Below, piece by piece: positions 1 through 10,540 of a stretch of 64,000 nt of DNA. Each line of letters opens with the position of its first letter. Within the stretch, counting starts at the first letter, position 1. Source of the DNA: Peribolospora baueri (taxonomy: Eukaryota; Basidiomycota; Peribolosporomycetes; Peribolosporales; Peribolosporaceae); NCBI GenBank assembly GCA_029717555.1, contig JAMDHS010000028.1:124001-188000 (forward strand), read 5' to 3'. Position numbers and translations under genes: made by a program. The notes beneath the pieces are model-generated. The model made no database searches, was not told the DNA's origin, and saw only the letters and a program-made list of their open reading frames with translations.

Positions 1-1528
1 CTTTATCAGGACCCACGAGCTACGGACGGACGGACGGACGGATGCTTGGGTCATTCCGCTTCCGCCGTGATCGTCGCCATCGGGAGATGGGGGTAGAGAT
101 TGGAAGTGAGACAACGGACACGGGGACGGCGCAACCGCAAGTCCGCGGCGGATTGCTTGGACGGGCCCCCTTGCTGGCTGGCTTGCTGTCTCTTCGCTTC
201 ATCTAGTTCATTCTGGCGAGACAACTGGACAGACGGCGAGACATTCGTTTCTCCTCGTCCGACCCTACACCCTGACTGACTCGACGGCCCCATCCATCCA
301 CCTTTCTTCCTTCCTTCCTTCGTTCGCCGACCGGCGGCGCAGCGGGTGGACTGCAAGGTGCGCGGTCGGCGGCTTGTCGATCCGGCGAGGCGATCTAAGA
401 GGAGTACGGACGGAGGGTGGTTAGGTAGCTTAGTGGGAGCTAGTGTCATCGCTTGCAGAGTAGCGTTTCCTCCTCTGTCTACTTGCCTGCTTGCTTCCTT
501 ACTTGCTTGCTTCCTTACTTGCTTGCTTGCTTGCTCCCTTTCTTCCTTCCGCTCCACCAGCTGATGCGTCCGTGTGACACAAGGGACGGGCGCGAGCGTG
601 CCTACTGATCTCGGGACCACGAAGGGCGCGTTGTGCTGTCCCACGCCGGCCGTGCCTACCTATCCTATCCTATCCTATCCTATCCTATCCTATCCTATCC
701 TGTGCTCGCCTATCCTTGCCTGCCTGCCTGCCTCGCTTGCCTTTGCTTGCCTTTGCTTGCCTTTGCTTGCCTTTGCTCCCCTCTCCACGCACGCCGCGCC
801 ACGCCATGTCCGTCTGTGCCTATTCATGCCCATGACCGTGACCGTGATCGTGACCGTGACCAGCGTGAGCGTGACCTAACTGACCGCGTCGCGCACGGAA
901 GACCAAGTCCGACGAGCGAGCGAGCGAGCGATAAGCACCACGTCGCCCGTCACCTCTCGCCTCGATTGGATTCCCGTGCGCACGCGCGCGAGAAAGACGA
1001 AACGAAGCCAAGCCGAGCGCGAACTAGGCCGCCGATAGCCTTGCCGTAGTCAGCTTAGCGCTGCTCGTGGGCGCAATCCAAAGGCAACAAGGGCGAGAGC
1101 GAGCGCGCGACGGCGGACGAGCGGTTAGCGAGCCATTACAAGCGCCCCTCTAATCGTCCCTGCCGCCTTCCCCGTGTCTTCATTTCAATCCCGCCTTGAT
1201 CCTTTTCTTTTACTTTTTTCTTTCCTTTCCTTCCCCCGTCTCACCGTCAGTCAGCAAGCCAGCCAGCCAGCTCAAGCCGAGCCTTGGGTTGGGACCCCCC
1301 ACGCCCAGCCCACGCAGACCAGACCAGACAAGTCCCCGTCACTCACCCTTGCCCTTACCCTCGCCCGCCCGCCCGCCCGCCCGGCTCTTGTCGCCCGCCC
1401 TTTTCCCTTTACGCCCTCGCCCCTCCTCCTTTTTCTCCTCTCAACTTCCACCATCTCTTTTCTCTTCATCTCCCTTCCTCCCGCTCCCCATCCTCGCTCC
1501 CTTCCCATCCCTTCCCTCCCCACCAGCC
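1..1528. other. Low-complexity intergenic DNA and 5' leader
   Basis: No convincing gene. The stretch is rich in short tandem motifs: GGAC near 25-45, CTTC/CTTGC runs near 305-545, eight TATCC copies at 661-700, CTTTGCTTGC units near 735-775 and CCGTGAC-like units near 835-870. From about 1150 to 1528 it becomes strongly pyrimidine-rich, the usual look of the promoter and leader of a well-expressed fungal gene. The long open frames across it have biased, repetitive composition and no recognisable domain. Confidence 0.6.
661..700 (+). repeat. (TATCC)8 microsatellite
   Basis: Eight consecutive perfect TATCC units, flanked downstream by CTTGCCTG-type units. It is upstream DNA with no coding evidence. 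The pentamer does not match a known telomere unit. Confidence 0.9.
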
Positions 1529-2806
1529 ATGTCCGCTCAAGACACCAAGCCCGTCGAGCCCACTCCCGAGGCCGCCCCCGCTGCTGAGGCCCCCGCTGCC
1601 GAGGCTCCTGTCGCTGAGGCCCCCGCCACCGAGGAGCCCGCGCAGACCGAGGCCGAGGCTGTGACCGAGGCCGCCCCCGCGGACGCTCCCAAGGCCGAGG
1701 AGACCGCCGCCGAAGCCGCCGCCCCCGCCGCTGAGGCTCCCAAGGTCGAGGAGGCCGCTGCCGCCGAGGCCGCCCCCGCCCCCGCCGCCGAGGAGGCCAA
1801 GCCCGCGGAGGAGGCCGCCGCCGCCAAGGACAAGGAGACCAAGGACGAGGCCAAGCCTGAGACTCCCAAGGCTGCCAAGCGCGAGTCCATCTTCAACAAG
1901 CTGAAGACCTTCCTCGGCGACAAGAAGGAGAAGTCGCCCAAGAAGGAGAAGAAGGAGGAGAAGAAGGCGGAGAAGAAGGAAGAGAAGAAGGAGGTCAGTT
2001 CCGCACCCACGGCCGAGCCCGCGTCCGCGCACGCGCCCGAGTTCGCCGTCGGTCGTTACTTGCGCCAGTGGATCGACGCCCCACCCCGGCTCAACTCGTT
2101 ATTTGCCCCTCTTCGCGCTCGTCAGGAGGAGGCCCCCAAGACCGAGGAGGCCCCTGCCGCCGAGGCCCCCAAGGCTGAGGAGGCCCCTGCCGCCGCCGAG
2201 GCTCCCAAGACCGAGGAGGCCCCCGCCGCTGAGGAGGCCCCCAAGACCGAGGAGGCTCCCGCCGCCCCCGCCGCCGAGGAGGCCAAGCCCGCCGAGGAGG
2301 CCACCAAGGACGTCAAGTTCGAGGAGAAGGAGAAGAAGGAGGAGCACAAGAGGGAGAAGAACACCGACAAGGCCGCCAAGCTCGCCCGCAGGCTCAGCGG
2401 CCGCATCGGCGGCTTCATCAAGAAGGTGCGCTAGCGTCGTCGTGAACGGTCGATCTGTGACTGCCCATCTCACTCATTTCTCTTTCCTCCATTTTTTTTT
2501 CTCCTTCGATCAATTTTCTTTCTTCTCTTTCCCCCTTCAATCGCTTTTCTTTTCCCTTCCCCTTCTTTTCCCTTCCCCTTCCAGCCCGTCGAGAAGAAGG
2601 AGACTCCCGCCGCCGAGGCCAAGGAGGAGGCCAAGGCCGAGGAGCAGCCCAAGAAGGAGGAGGCCGCCCCCGCTACGGAGGAGACCAAGGCCGAGGGCAG
2701 TGCTCCCGCTGCCGCCGTCACCGAGGACATCGCCCCGGCGGTCCAGGCATCCCAGGCCGTTGACACGGCGCCCGAGGCCGCTCCGGCCGTCGCGGCCGCC
2801 GCTTAA
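1529..2806 (+). CDS. Ala/Glu/Lys-rich repeat protein, uncharacterised
   Basis: Three exons are proposed: 1529-1993, 2126-2425 and 2585-2806, giving 328 residues. The start codon follows a long pyrimidine-rich leader and begins MSAQDTKPVEPTPE. Most of the chain is low-complexity Ala-Glu-Pro-Lys, with many units like EEAPKTEEAPAAEA. Two less repetitive basic patches stand out: RESIFNKLKTFLGDKKEK near residues 125-142 and ARRLSGRIGGFIKKV near the end of exon 2. Both look like amphipathic helices. The protein should be highly charged and disordered. I have seen similar basidiomycete hypothetical proteins but know no function. Both introns are multiples of three; the first (1994-2125) has no stop in frame, so retention would insert 44 residues. 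The clean leader and codon bias suggest high expression. Confidence 0.75.
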
Positions 2807-3694
2807 GCGGTCGTTTTTCTCTCTTTCTTTCTCTCTCTTCATCTCTCTCCATCTCTGTCTTCTGTGTCTCGTCTGTCTTATTCGTCCCATTTTTTCCACG
2901 CTGCCTCTGCTTTCGTTTCACTTGTCCAGCACCCCCCTCCTGCGACGTCTCTCCTTTCCACTCCCGCTCCATCGCCGCCGCCACGCGCCACTGCCACTTC
3001 TCGCCGCCTCCGTCGGTCGTTCGTGTGTATTCGCGTTCGTCATGTCTCGCCTCGTCGCCGGCCTACCGTCGCCGATTCTTTGAACCCCCCTTCGTCGTCC
3101 CCAACCACCCCCATCCCCCCCACCCCTCGTTACCCGTTTTTGATTCCCCAACCCAGCCCCTCTACGTTCTGTCCCTCGAGTCACACCGCCTTGGTACTTA
3201 ATTCTCTACTACATGGCCATTTGCTTTTCTTGATCCTTGATCGCGTGAGTGAGTGAGTGAGCGCGAGCGTGAGAAGCTGTTCGCAGGTCCGAGTTTGAAT
3301 CACCCACGGCGCAGCGTACGTCACGTCACGCCGTCTGGATCGGCCAAATAAATGGTGACGGTCGCCTTGTTCACCTCGGGCACCTTTGTGTCTCGTTTGG
3401 CTTCTGTTTTGTTGGATACCAATCTAATCGTCTTCGAGCTCCCGCGCTTTCGTCCTCATCTCTTTCATTCTCTTTCTTGTTGTTGCCTATTTCTCTTTCC
3501 TTCTCTCTCTTCTTATTGCCTATTTCGCGACGCGCCCCCCGCGCTCGCTCGCTGGATCGGCGGAGGGAAGGACGAACGGAGGTGCAGGTGGAGAACGCTT
3601 GCTAGACCCGAGTGCCGCGGTACGGCTGCGGCCGCGCCTGCGATTGCGATTGCGATTGAGACTGCGGCTAGCCAGGGCTGACTCGGCCCGACAT

Positions 3695-3700
3695 CACGTG
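3695..3700. promoter_or_regulatory. CACGTG E-box in RACK1 promoter
   Basis: CACGTG in the context TCACGTGCGTGAC, about 280 bp upstream of the RACK1 start. This is the Cbf1-type bHLH core. Cbf1 takes part in ribosomal-protein gene control in several yeasts (family knowledge); binding here is inference. Confidence 0.4.
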
Positions 3701-3728
3701 CGTGACCTCCCCCCCGGGTCGCTCGCTT

Positions 3729-3736
3729 CTATATAG
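3729..3736 (+). promoter_or_regulatory. TATA-like element of RACK1
   Basis: CTATATAG lies about 240 bp before the start codon in otherwise GC-rich DNA. A transcription start roughly 30-60 bp downstream would leave a leader of around 200 nt. Seen in sequence only. Confidence 0.4.
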
Positions 3737-3762
3737 CTGCATGAAACGCTGTGGTACGGTAG

Positions 3763-3773
3763 TAGGGTTAGGG
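3763..3773. promoter_or_regulatory. TTAGGG-type (Tbf1-like) motif
   Basis: TAGGGTTAGGG, nearly two telomere-type hexamers. It lies 68 bp downstream of the CACGTG and about 205 bp before the RACK1 ATG. Tbf1-family proteins bind this motif upstream of snoRNA and ribosomal-protein genes in some yeasts. Its place just downstream of the TATA-like element means it could instead lie in the 5' leader. Confidence 0.4.
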
Positions 3774-3977
3774 TCATCCCGGAAGTCGTCCTAAGATTCA
3801 TTGGTCGCGTTGGCGGGTGAACGAGGCTCAGGTTAAGGCTCGAGAAGGTCGACACAAGTCCTCAAGTCCGGCGACGAAACGTTCGGCTTCATCATCATCA
3901 CCACTTTCTTCTTCCCCCCCCCGTCCCCTTCTCTTCCCTTTCGTCTTCCTCTTTCACACTTCTGAGGCGTCTTCGAC

Positions 3978-5847
3978 ATGGCGGAAAGTCTGGTTTACAA
4001 GGCGAGCTTAAACCCCATCCCCATCCGGTCCTCGTCTTCGTCCTAGGAAAGATGCTCAGGCGGGCGCTGTACGTTTCTCCAAGGGCTTTTTTTTTCGACT
4101 GACCCCTTTCGTTTGCCTCGTTTTTTGTCTCGCCCTCCCCCCTTCACCCGCTTGGCGCTATTTCGATTGCAGGGCTCGCTCACCGGCCACGGCGGCTGGG
4201 TGACGGCCATCGCCACCTCTTCTGAGAACCCGGATATGATCTTGACTAGCTCTCGCGGTGAGTTCCTCTCGTCTCGTCTCGTCCGTCGACGTCGTGCGAG
4301 CTGGTACGGAGCTGGGGGTTCGGTTGGGCCTAAGCTGAGCTGGCGGGTGTGGTGGCGTGTTGGAGTTGACGGCGAATAGACGGTGGGATCGCGCTAGCAG
4401 TCGTGTTGGAAAAGATATGGATCGGACGGTGGTCGAAGGGAATAGGCAGGCGCCATAACGAGTTGGAGAAGAGACGGTTGCTCATCCCGGAATGGGACTG
4501 CCTGTGTGCCATCGATCAGACAAGACCATCATCGTCTGGCAGCTCTCCCGGGATGACGCCAACTTCGGTTACCCCAAGCGCATCCTCCACGGCCACAACC
4601 ACTTCGTTTCCGACGTCGTCATCTCCTCCGACGGCCAGTTCGCCCTCTCCGCCTCGTGGGACAAGACCCTCCGCCTGTGGGACCTCAACACCGGCGCCAC
4701 CACCCGGCGCTTCATCGGCCACACCGGCGACGTCCTCTCCGTCTCCTTCAGCGCCGACAACCGCCAGATCGTTTCCGGCTCTCGCGACCGCACCATCAAG
4801 CTGTGGAACACGCTCGGCGAGTGCAAGTTCAACATCACCGAGGATGGCCACTCCGAGTGGGTCTCCTGCGTCCGCTTCAGCCCCAACCCTTCCAACCCGG
4901 TGATCGTCTCCGCCGGCTGGGACAAGGTCGTCAAGGTGAGTGGACGAACGTCGTCGTCGTCGTCCAAAGTTCGCCGTCATCGCGTCGGACTTTGTTTCTT
5001 CGTCACGCCACCCTTTTCGCGTCGCTCGTTCCTTTCCTTCGTCCATACGCTCTCCGGGGGTGATGTCATATCTTCCAATATTTGCTACTTCAGAGGGCGT
5101 CGCTGCCCGATGAGACAATTTTTCCACCAAGATCTCTGACCCGACTTTCTCTTTTGTTCGAGACGTTTCCGCCACGTCACCCTTGCGCCGTGCGTCCTCT
5201 CGTCTACGAGGATAGGCCTTGCTGACCCTTATTTTGCCGCGCTTCCACATTCGCGACCAGGTGTGGGAGCTCTCCAAGTGCAAGCTCAAGACTAACCACT
5301 ACGGCCACACCGGCTACATCAACGCGTGAGCTCCGAGTCGTTCATGTCACGTGCGATCCGTATCATCTCCTAATCTTCGCCTCAACCTACGCCCCCTCCT
5401 CGCAGCGTCACCATCTCTCCCGACGGTTCTCTGTGCGCTTCCGGCGGCAAGGACGGCATCACGATGCTCTGGGAGCTCATGGAGGGCAAGCACCTCTACT
5501 CTCTCGAGGCCGGTGACATCGTCAACGCCCTCGTCTTCAGCCCGAACCGCTACTGGCTCTGCGCGGCGACGTCGAGCTGCATCAAGATCTTCGACCTCGA
5601 GAGCAAGTCCATCGTCGACGAGATCAAGCCCGAGTTCACCGGTGTCGGCAAGAACGCCCGCGAGCCCGAGTGCATCTCCCTCGCCTGGTCCGCCGATGGC
5701 CAAGTGAGTCCTTCCCTCTCCTCTTCTCCACGTTCTATGGAATCCCCGCTGACTCGGCTCGTTTTCTCCTCTCGCCGCTTCTCGCCGCAGACCCTCTTCG
5801 CTGGTTACACGGACAACATCGTTCGGGTGTTCACCGTCGTGTCCTAG
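3978..5847 (+). CDS. RACK1: RACK1 / Gbeta-like ribosomal scaffold protein
   Basis: Six exons: 3978-4001, 4173-4257, 4520-4935, 5261-5325, 5406-5703 and 5791-5847, giving 314 residues, the normal RACK1 length. It is a seven-bladed WD40 propeller of the 40S subunit that docks kinases and controls translation (orthologues yeast Asc1, fission yeast Cpc2). Diagnostic segments are [53 protein letters not shown] and the terminal [15 protein letters not shown]. The first exon encodes only MAESLVYK and must join GSLTGH. The only donor that keeps frame and homology is AAG|GCGAGC, so intron 1 appears to be GC-AG. All later introns are GT-AG. Intron 3 (4936-5260) hosts a U24-type snoRNA. It is convergent with the downstream SPX-RING gene. 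Confidence 0.97.
5055..5143 (+). ncRNA. U24: U24-type box C/D snoRNA inside RACK1 intron 3
   Basis: The intron holds a C box (GTGATGT, 5060-5066), a D'-like CAGA (5091-5094), a C'-like CGATGAG (5108-5114) and a D box CTGA (5136-5139). A short CGGG/CCCG stem (5055-5058 with 5140-5143) closes it. The two guide segments, TTTGCTACTT before D' and CCACCAAGATCT before D, are those of the U24 family as I remember yeast snR24 and human SNORD24. U24 directs 2'-O-methylation of large-subunit rRNA. Yeast U24 also lives in the intron of ASC1, the RACK1 orthologue, so the host-gene link supports the call. The 3' end is about 117 nt from the 3' splice site. Processing would be by debranching and exonuclease trimming. 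Confidence 0.93.
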
Positions 5848-6331
5848 GGTGCTCGTCACTAGCTCGTTTTCGGTCCTCCTCTCTGTACATGCCCCTACCC
5901 GTTTCGCCTCGCCTCTACGGGCGACCTATGGCATGCGCTCCGTTGTATGTTCGACCGTCTTCTCTGGTGAGGTGCACAAAAAAGCCAAACGCCATTTGAG
6001 CTGCAGCGCCGGGCGAAGAGCCATCCATGCAGAGAGGACGAAGGGTGGGATTGGGGGCAGCGTGACGGGCATGGTCAAGATGAACCATCGGAACAGAGCG
6101 CTTATGTGCCCGTCGACGACGGAGAGCGCCGACGGCGAAACGTTGCGATGTCTAAAAAAATTCCAAGAGACAGGGAAGGAGCGAAACGGAACGACGGAAG
6201 GTATGCGAACAAGAGAGAAGAGCGCAATACATAAATAAACAAGCGAAAGAAGGCGCCCGGCGCCCATCGATCGCAGAGCCCCGATCGCAGGGGCCCGCCC
6301 CGCCCGCAGGGGGTCCGTGCGAGCGATGTGA
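5848..6331. other. Convergent 3' intergenic region
   Basis: Shared 3' flank of RACK1 (+) and the SPX-RING gene (-). No ORF with domain support or typical codon use on either strand. Confidence 0.6.
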
Positions 6332-8922
6332 TCAGCACACGACGCATCGGTTCTCTACACCCATCTCGACCATCTCCTCTTGCGATCGGTCCTTCTCGTT
6401 CTCGCGCCGCTTCTCCTTCACCTCGCGCGGGAACCAGAGTTTCATGAATTGGAGCGTCGCGCTGTCGACGTTGTCTGAGGGCAATGGGGGAGAAGGAAAA
6501 AAAATGGGAGATGATGAGCGTCGTCTGTCGTTCCGGAAAACGAAGGAAAGCGGGCTCGCTCGGGGGTCCATTTTTTCGGGAGACTCACTCGCGCCCGCCT
6601 GCGCGACGGCGCCTCGCTCGCGACACATCGGACAGTCCGGCTTGTGTCGCTTCTGGAGCTTTACCAGGCATCGGATACAGAAGAGGTGGCCGCAGCGGAG
6701 TCGGACCTGTGTGTTTTGTGTGCGTGTGTGCGTGTGTGTGGGAGGGCGATTCGGTTCGGAACGGTCGACGAGAACCGTGCAGGATGGGAGGAGAGCGAAG
6801 GAGAGGGAAAGGTCAGTGTCGGTATTGCGGCGAAGGAAGAAAACAGGTCTGCGCGAAACGAAACCTCGATTGAAGGAAGGCCCGTGCGCGACGCACCGGT
6901 ATGTAAGCGACCTCGGTGCAAATGAGACAAGAAAAATCGTCGATGCTCGGAAGGATGGGGACGAGAGTCGAGGTGAGCAGCGTGACGAGGACGTGAGGTA
7001 GGCTTGTCGACAGGATGCTCAGTCGCAGGGAATTGCTCGGCGTGCCGTCGTTGAGGCTGATCGACGACGCCAGCGTGGAAGGGGCAGAAGAGACACGAGA
7101 TGGCACCACGGCCAACTCCAGCTCTCTCGACGTTCCCGCCTCGCCGCCGACCGGCACCAGAGCGCCGACACCATCGGCGCCTCCTCCCTCGACGATGAAC
7201 TTTCGGAACCCCCGAGTGGCGGTGAGGGCGGTGCGCTTGTCGTGTTTCTTGAGGATCTTGCGCGCCGCTTCAACGTTGACGAGCTGAAACTTTTTCACAT
7301 CCATCAAGGCGTGATTCAAATGTAGGAACTCGGTCATCGCAGCTCGGCTGCCCGGTTCGTGCAGCTTGCGTTCCGAACCCGGACCGACGTAACCTCGTTG
7401 TTTGAGCGTGTTCACGAACTTTTCCAGTCGCGCTTCCGCGTCCGCCAGCGTGCGCTCGCCCCGGTCGCGCTCGGAGAGGCCCTCGAAAATGGCGGACTCG
7501 ACCCAGAGCGTGAACACCTCTCGCCAAACGTACAGATCTGACTTGTGGTTGTAAGGCGAGGACACCTTGGTCACCGACGCGCTCAGCTCCTCGACCGAGG
7601 CGGTAAAGTTGTTGAATTGGGAGCGCTGGAGGGTTGATAGCGTGTTTAGGGCCGATGTCAGCATGGTGAGGAATTCGGTATCCCGACTGAGCGGTATCAG
7701 GATTTCGCGTTTGTGTACTGGAAGGGATCGAAGTCTGAGAAGACGGTTGGGGCAGTGAGGATTTGCAAAGGGAGGCGAACGACCGGTGTCGGCGGCGCGC
7801 GGACGTGACATGCGAACGATGTGCAAACGAGTAGAACACTCACTCCACCTCCACGTCCGCCGTCGGGTCGGCGTTTGCCTGCTCCATCGCCTCGCTGCCA
7901 TTTCCCACAGTATCGCTTGTCAAGATCGTCGAGGATCCTCCACCATCTTGTCGATATCCTTGAATACCGACCGTTGCAGCGTTAGCGTTGACGGTGCTAT
8001 CCCCAGCGGAACGCACTTCGTCCCCATCGCTGTCATCCGGAGTGTCCCCGAGTTCAATGTCAGAGCTGTCCGACACAAGCGGCGATTCGATTGTAAGTCG
8101 GATGCGAGGGATCGGGTGCTCTGCCGTACCTGAATTCATGCGAAAGCAGGTGAGTGCGGCGCAAGAGGTGGTCAGAGCGCGTGTGTCCCATACATGCGTG
8201 TGGCGACTCGTGCGGTCGATGGATCACTCACCTCCCAGCTCGTACTCCGCTTTCGCTGTCCGCGCCCTCCGTCTCAACGACGAATGCCTCTTGCCACGGC
8301 GACGCCGTCGCCCACCCACAGACGGCGAAGAGCCTTGACCTCGAACCTCGTTAGGAGGGCCTTCCTCCCGTTCATCCTCAGAGCTCGAGATGACAACGCC
8401 TCCCGGCGAAAACGTCTCGCTCCACTTCCAACCGTCGCCCGGCTCTACCACTCGCTCTTCCACCGTGTCTTCTCCCTCCAACCGTCGCGTCCGCTCAGCA
8501 GAAGGAGAGACGGAGATGTGACGTCGGCCGGTGCCGGGAGCGTCGTGCTGTGCCTTCGAAGAAGAAGGAGGCGAGAAGGACGATGATCTCCGCCGGCCGC
8601 CTGCTGGGTCAGGCCGCCTTCCGTCGTCGCAAGCTTTGTCGACGCCTGTCGCTGGCGGCGAGTCAGCACGCTGCTTGCCCTTGCCACCTACCGTGCTTCC
8701 TCGGCTCGGCTCGCTCGCAGAGAAGCCCTCCACCTCTACCCGACTCCTAGCCTCACTCATGAGTTCCCTCAACACCTCGGCGCCCAGCCCGAGCTCCTCC
8801 AACTCGGCGACGACGCCATTGATGATCTTCTTGAGCTGCTTGTACTCGATCGCCCCGCTTCGCCATTCTTGTGGGAAGGAGTACGACTCGAGGGTCTCCA
8901 TGTAGGTCTTGCCGAACTTCAT
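6332..8922 (-). CDS. SPX-RING E3 ubiquitin ligase
   Basis: Five exons on the minus strand: 8922-8232, 8129-7844, 7734-6897, 6706-6589 and 6474-6332, giving 691 residues. The N-terminus MKFGKTYMETLE with YKQLKKIING is the first SPX segment. A long Ser/Arg/Asp-rich disordered insert follows. The rest of the SPX bundle comes after it, ending in ARKILKKHDKRT, the lysine-rich surface that binds inositol pyrophosphates. A C3HC4 RING follows (CLICTEVAYIPVRLRCGH, then FCIRC and CPMC, from about residue 595). Fungal RING-14-type proteins and plant NLA share this SPX-RING plan. The expected role is phosphate-responsive ubiquitination of transporters or regulators; the substrate is unknown. The splice between exons 3 and 4 restores the RING exactly, which supports the map. 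Confidence 0.92.
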
Positions 8923-9992
8923 CCTATCTCGCCACTAGGAATCGAACAATCAGGGGGCGCACAATGAAGAGAGAGAGGGCGAGATGGGATGGAGGGGCGG
9001 AAGGAGGCGAGTTTATTTGTAGATGGGACGGTGGCCTGCCGGTCCGGATGTAGGTACATAAGCGAACGACTGCGGGAGGTCGAGCCGACGGCCGCACCGG
9101 AGTCGGTTGCGGGGATTGTTTTGACGCCGTCGGAGAGCGTAGGACGGGGTAGAGAGGGAGGAGAGTGGAGCCGTAAGGAGCTCCGACGAGCGACGTAGGT
9201 CTGCGCCAAAGAGGTGGGCGACCCGACCGGGTCTGGTTTAACGCCCCCTGTCGCTCCCGTCCTCGGACCGCTCGACGACACTCCAGACGGTACAAAACAG
9301 TGGTGGTGGTGGCCGCTCCGAGGACGGTTCAGGAACGCGCCCGTCGTCACGTGGCGTATTGGCTCGCTCTCAGGTTCCGACGGCTCCACAGCCAAGTCGG
9401 GCGAGGGAGGCCCACCGACGGATCCATCGAGCCATGTTCTATCCGGATCGGCTCGCTCGGTACTGTCAAGGTACACACGCGTTTCCAGTCAGGTATTCTG
9501 AGACATGCACCACGCCCTCAGCAACTGCACCCTTCAACTGAGAGTGAGCCAAGGCTCTCAGGCTGTCGCCTTGTCGCTTGCGGCGGATGAAGACGTCGCA
9601 AGATCAGCGGCCGGTCTTCGCCTTTTGCCGGTCGACCGCAATCGGCGTTGCTTCGGCTTCTCAACAAGGTAGTGGCATCGTGGTTCAATAATGTTACAGT
9701 ATATACAGTTAACCCTGTCTACAAGCATACAAGTTGTCTTGCCCGAGGGCTATGCAGTATGCGAGAGGGTGACCACACAGAGGGGTCTATGCATATTTGC
9801 CGCAGTCCTTGCCACAGTCGATAGCGCCCATCAAGACAGGAATTCCAAGCTAAGCTGTAGAGTATGTACTCGTCAGACACAACCATGTTCAAGAAGAAGC
9901 GTGTGCAGAAAAGAATTGTTGAAGATCGGTTTGTTTACGCTGCCTCGTTGACATGTTCTCTGAAAGTGCGACTGAGTTGAGTGACATACTGC
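8923..9992. other. Intergenic: SPX-RING upstream region, no gene seen
   Basis: The first few hundred bases are the promoter of the minus-strand SPX-RING gene. The open frames over 8919-9590 have no conserved segment. From about 9700 base composition drifts lower in GC and leads into the inverted-duplication patch. Confidence 0.5.
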
Positions 9993-10367
9993 TGCATCTT
10001 GAGCCCACTTCTCCGTGCGTGGCTTCATGAAAATTGCTTCGTGGACGTAGCGCAACTGGCCTACGATGTTTTCTGATTTATGGTGTTCTTCTTGAAGCAA
10101 GACCACCTCACAGACGCTCCCTCCTCAGTGTCGCAACCAGCTCTCTGAAGGTCAATGAACTCCTCTCTCGTGAGAGACTCCGTTCCCATGTTGGACTCGT
10201 GCACCTCTTGTTCGTCTCGAGGAACAGCGGGGTTCAATAAGAATCCAATGCTCATCCTTCTTGCTTCAAGAAGAACACCATAAATCGGAAAACATCGTGC
10301 ACAAGCTGCGCTACATCCACGAAGCAATTTTCATAAAGCCGGGCGCGGATAAGTGGCTCAAGATGCA
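9993..10367. repeat. Inverted duplication with 109/108-bp arms
   Basis: The left arm 9993-10101 reads as the reverse complement of the right arm 10260-10367, at roughly 85% identity by eye, around a 158-nt spacer. Both arms, read outward from the spacer, encode a related peptide beginning LQEEHHKSENIV and continuing VHEAIF or IHEAIF. The arms are therefore diverged copies of a coding fragment, probably from a repeated gene or element. The minus-strand frame through the spacer (for example MGTESLTREEFIDLQ) looks coding-derived but matches no family I can name. Confidence 0.8.
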
Positions 10368-10540
10368 ACCATTAGAGAACATGAGCTGCTCCTCGGCGGG
10401 TACGTCCAATAAGTCGGATTATCTTGCGAGCTTGCACTTTAATCAGCTCCTCACTGAAAACGGCACTCGAGAAAGACCGTCGTTTATCCAGTAGACGAGC
10501 GCCGCTTCTAGCTCCGGATGCTTGAGCACGTCTTGGCGCT

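Larger units (their letters stand above)
2807..3977. other. Intergenic region: 3' UTR and RACK1 promoter
   Basis: Pyrimidine-rich 3' flank of the preceding gene, then a GTGA/GAGT tandem run near 3245-3265, then the RACK1 promoter. No independent coding evidence. Confidence 0.6.

Noticed and set aside
661-775. TATCC and CTTTGCTTGC tandems as telomere or CRISPR-like structure
   Set aside because: Units are 5-10 bp with no spacers, do not match a known telomere unit, and lie beside ordinary genes.
1466-2032. Long Leu/Gly-rich and Ser/Ala-rich minus-strand frames opposite the first gene
   Set aside because: They are mirror frames of an Ala/Glu/Lys repeat. Composition is fully explained by the GC-rich codons of the plus strand, and no domain is present.
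8919-9590. Open frames on both strands upstream of the SPX-RING gene
   Set aside because: No conserved segment, mixed codon use, and they occupy the promoter.
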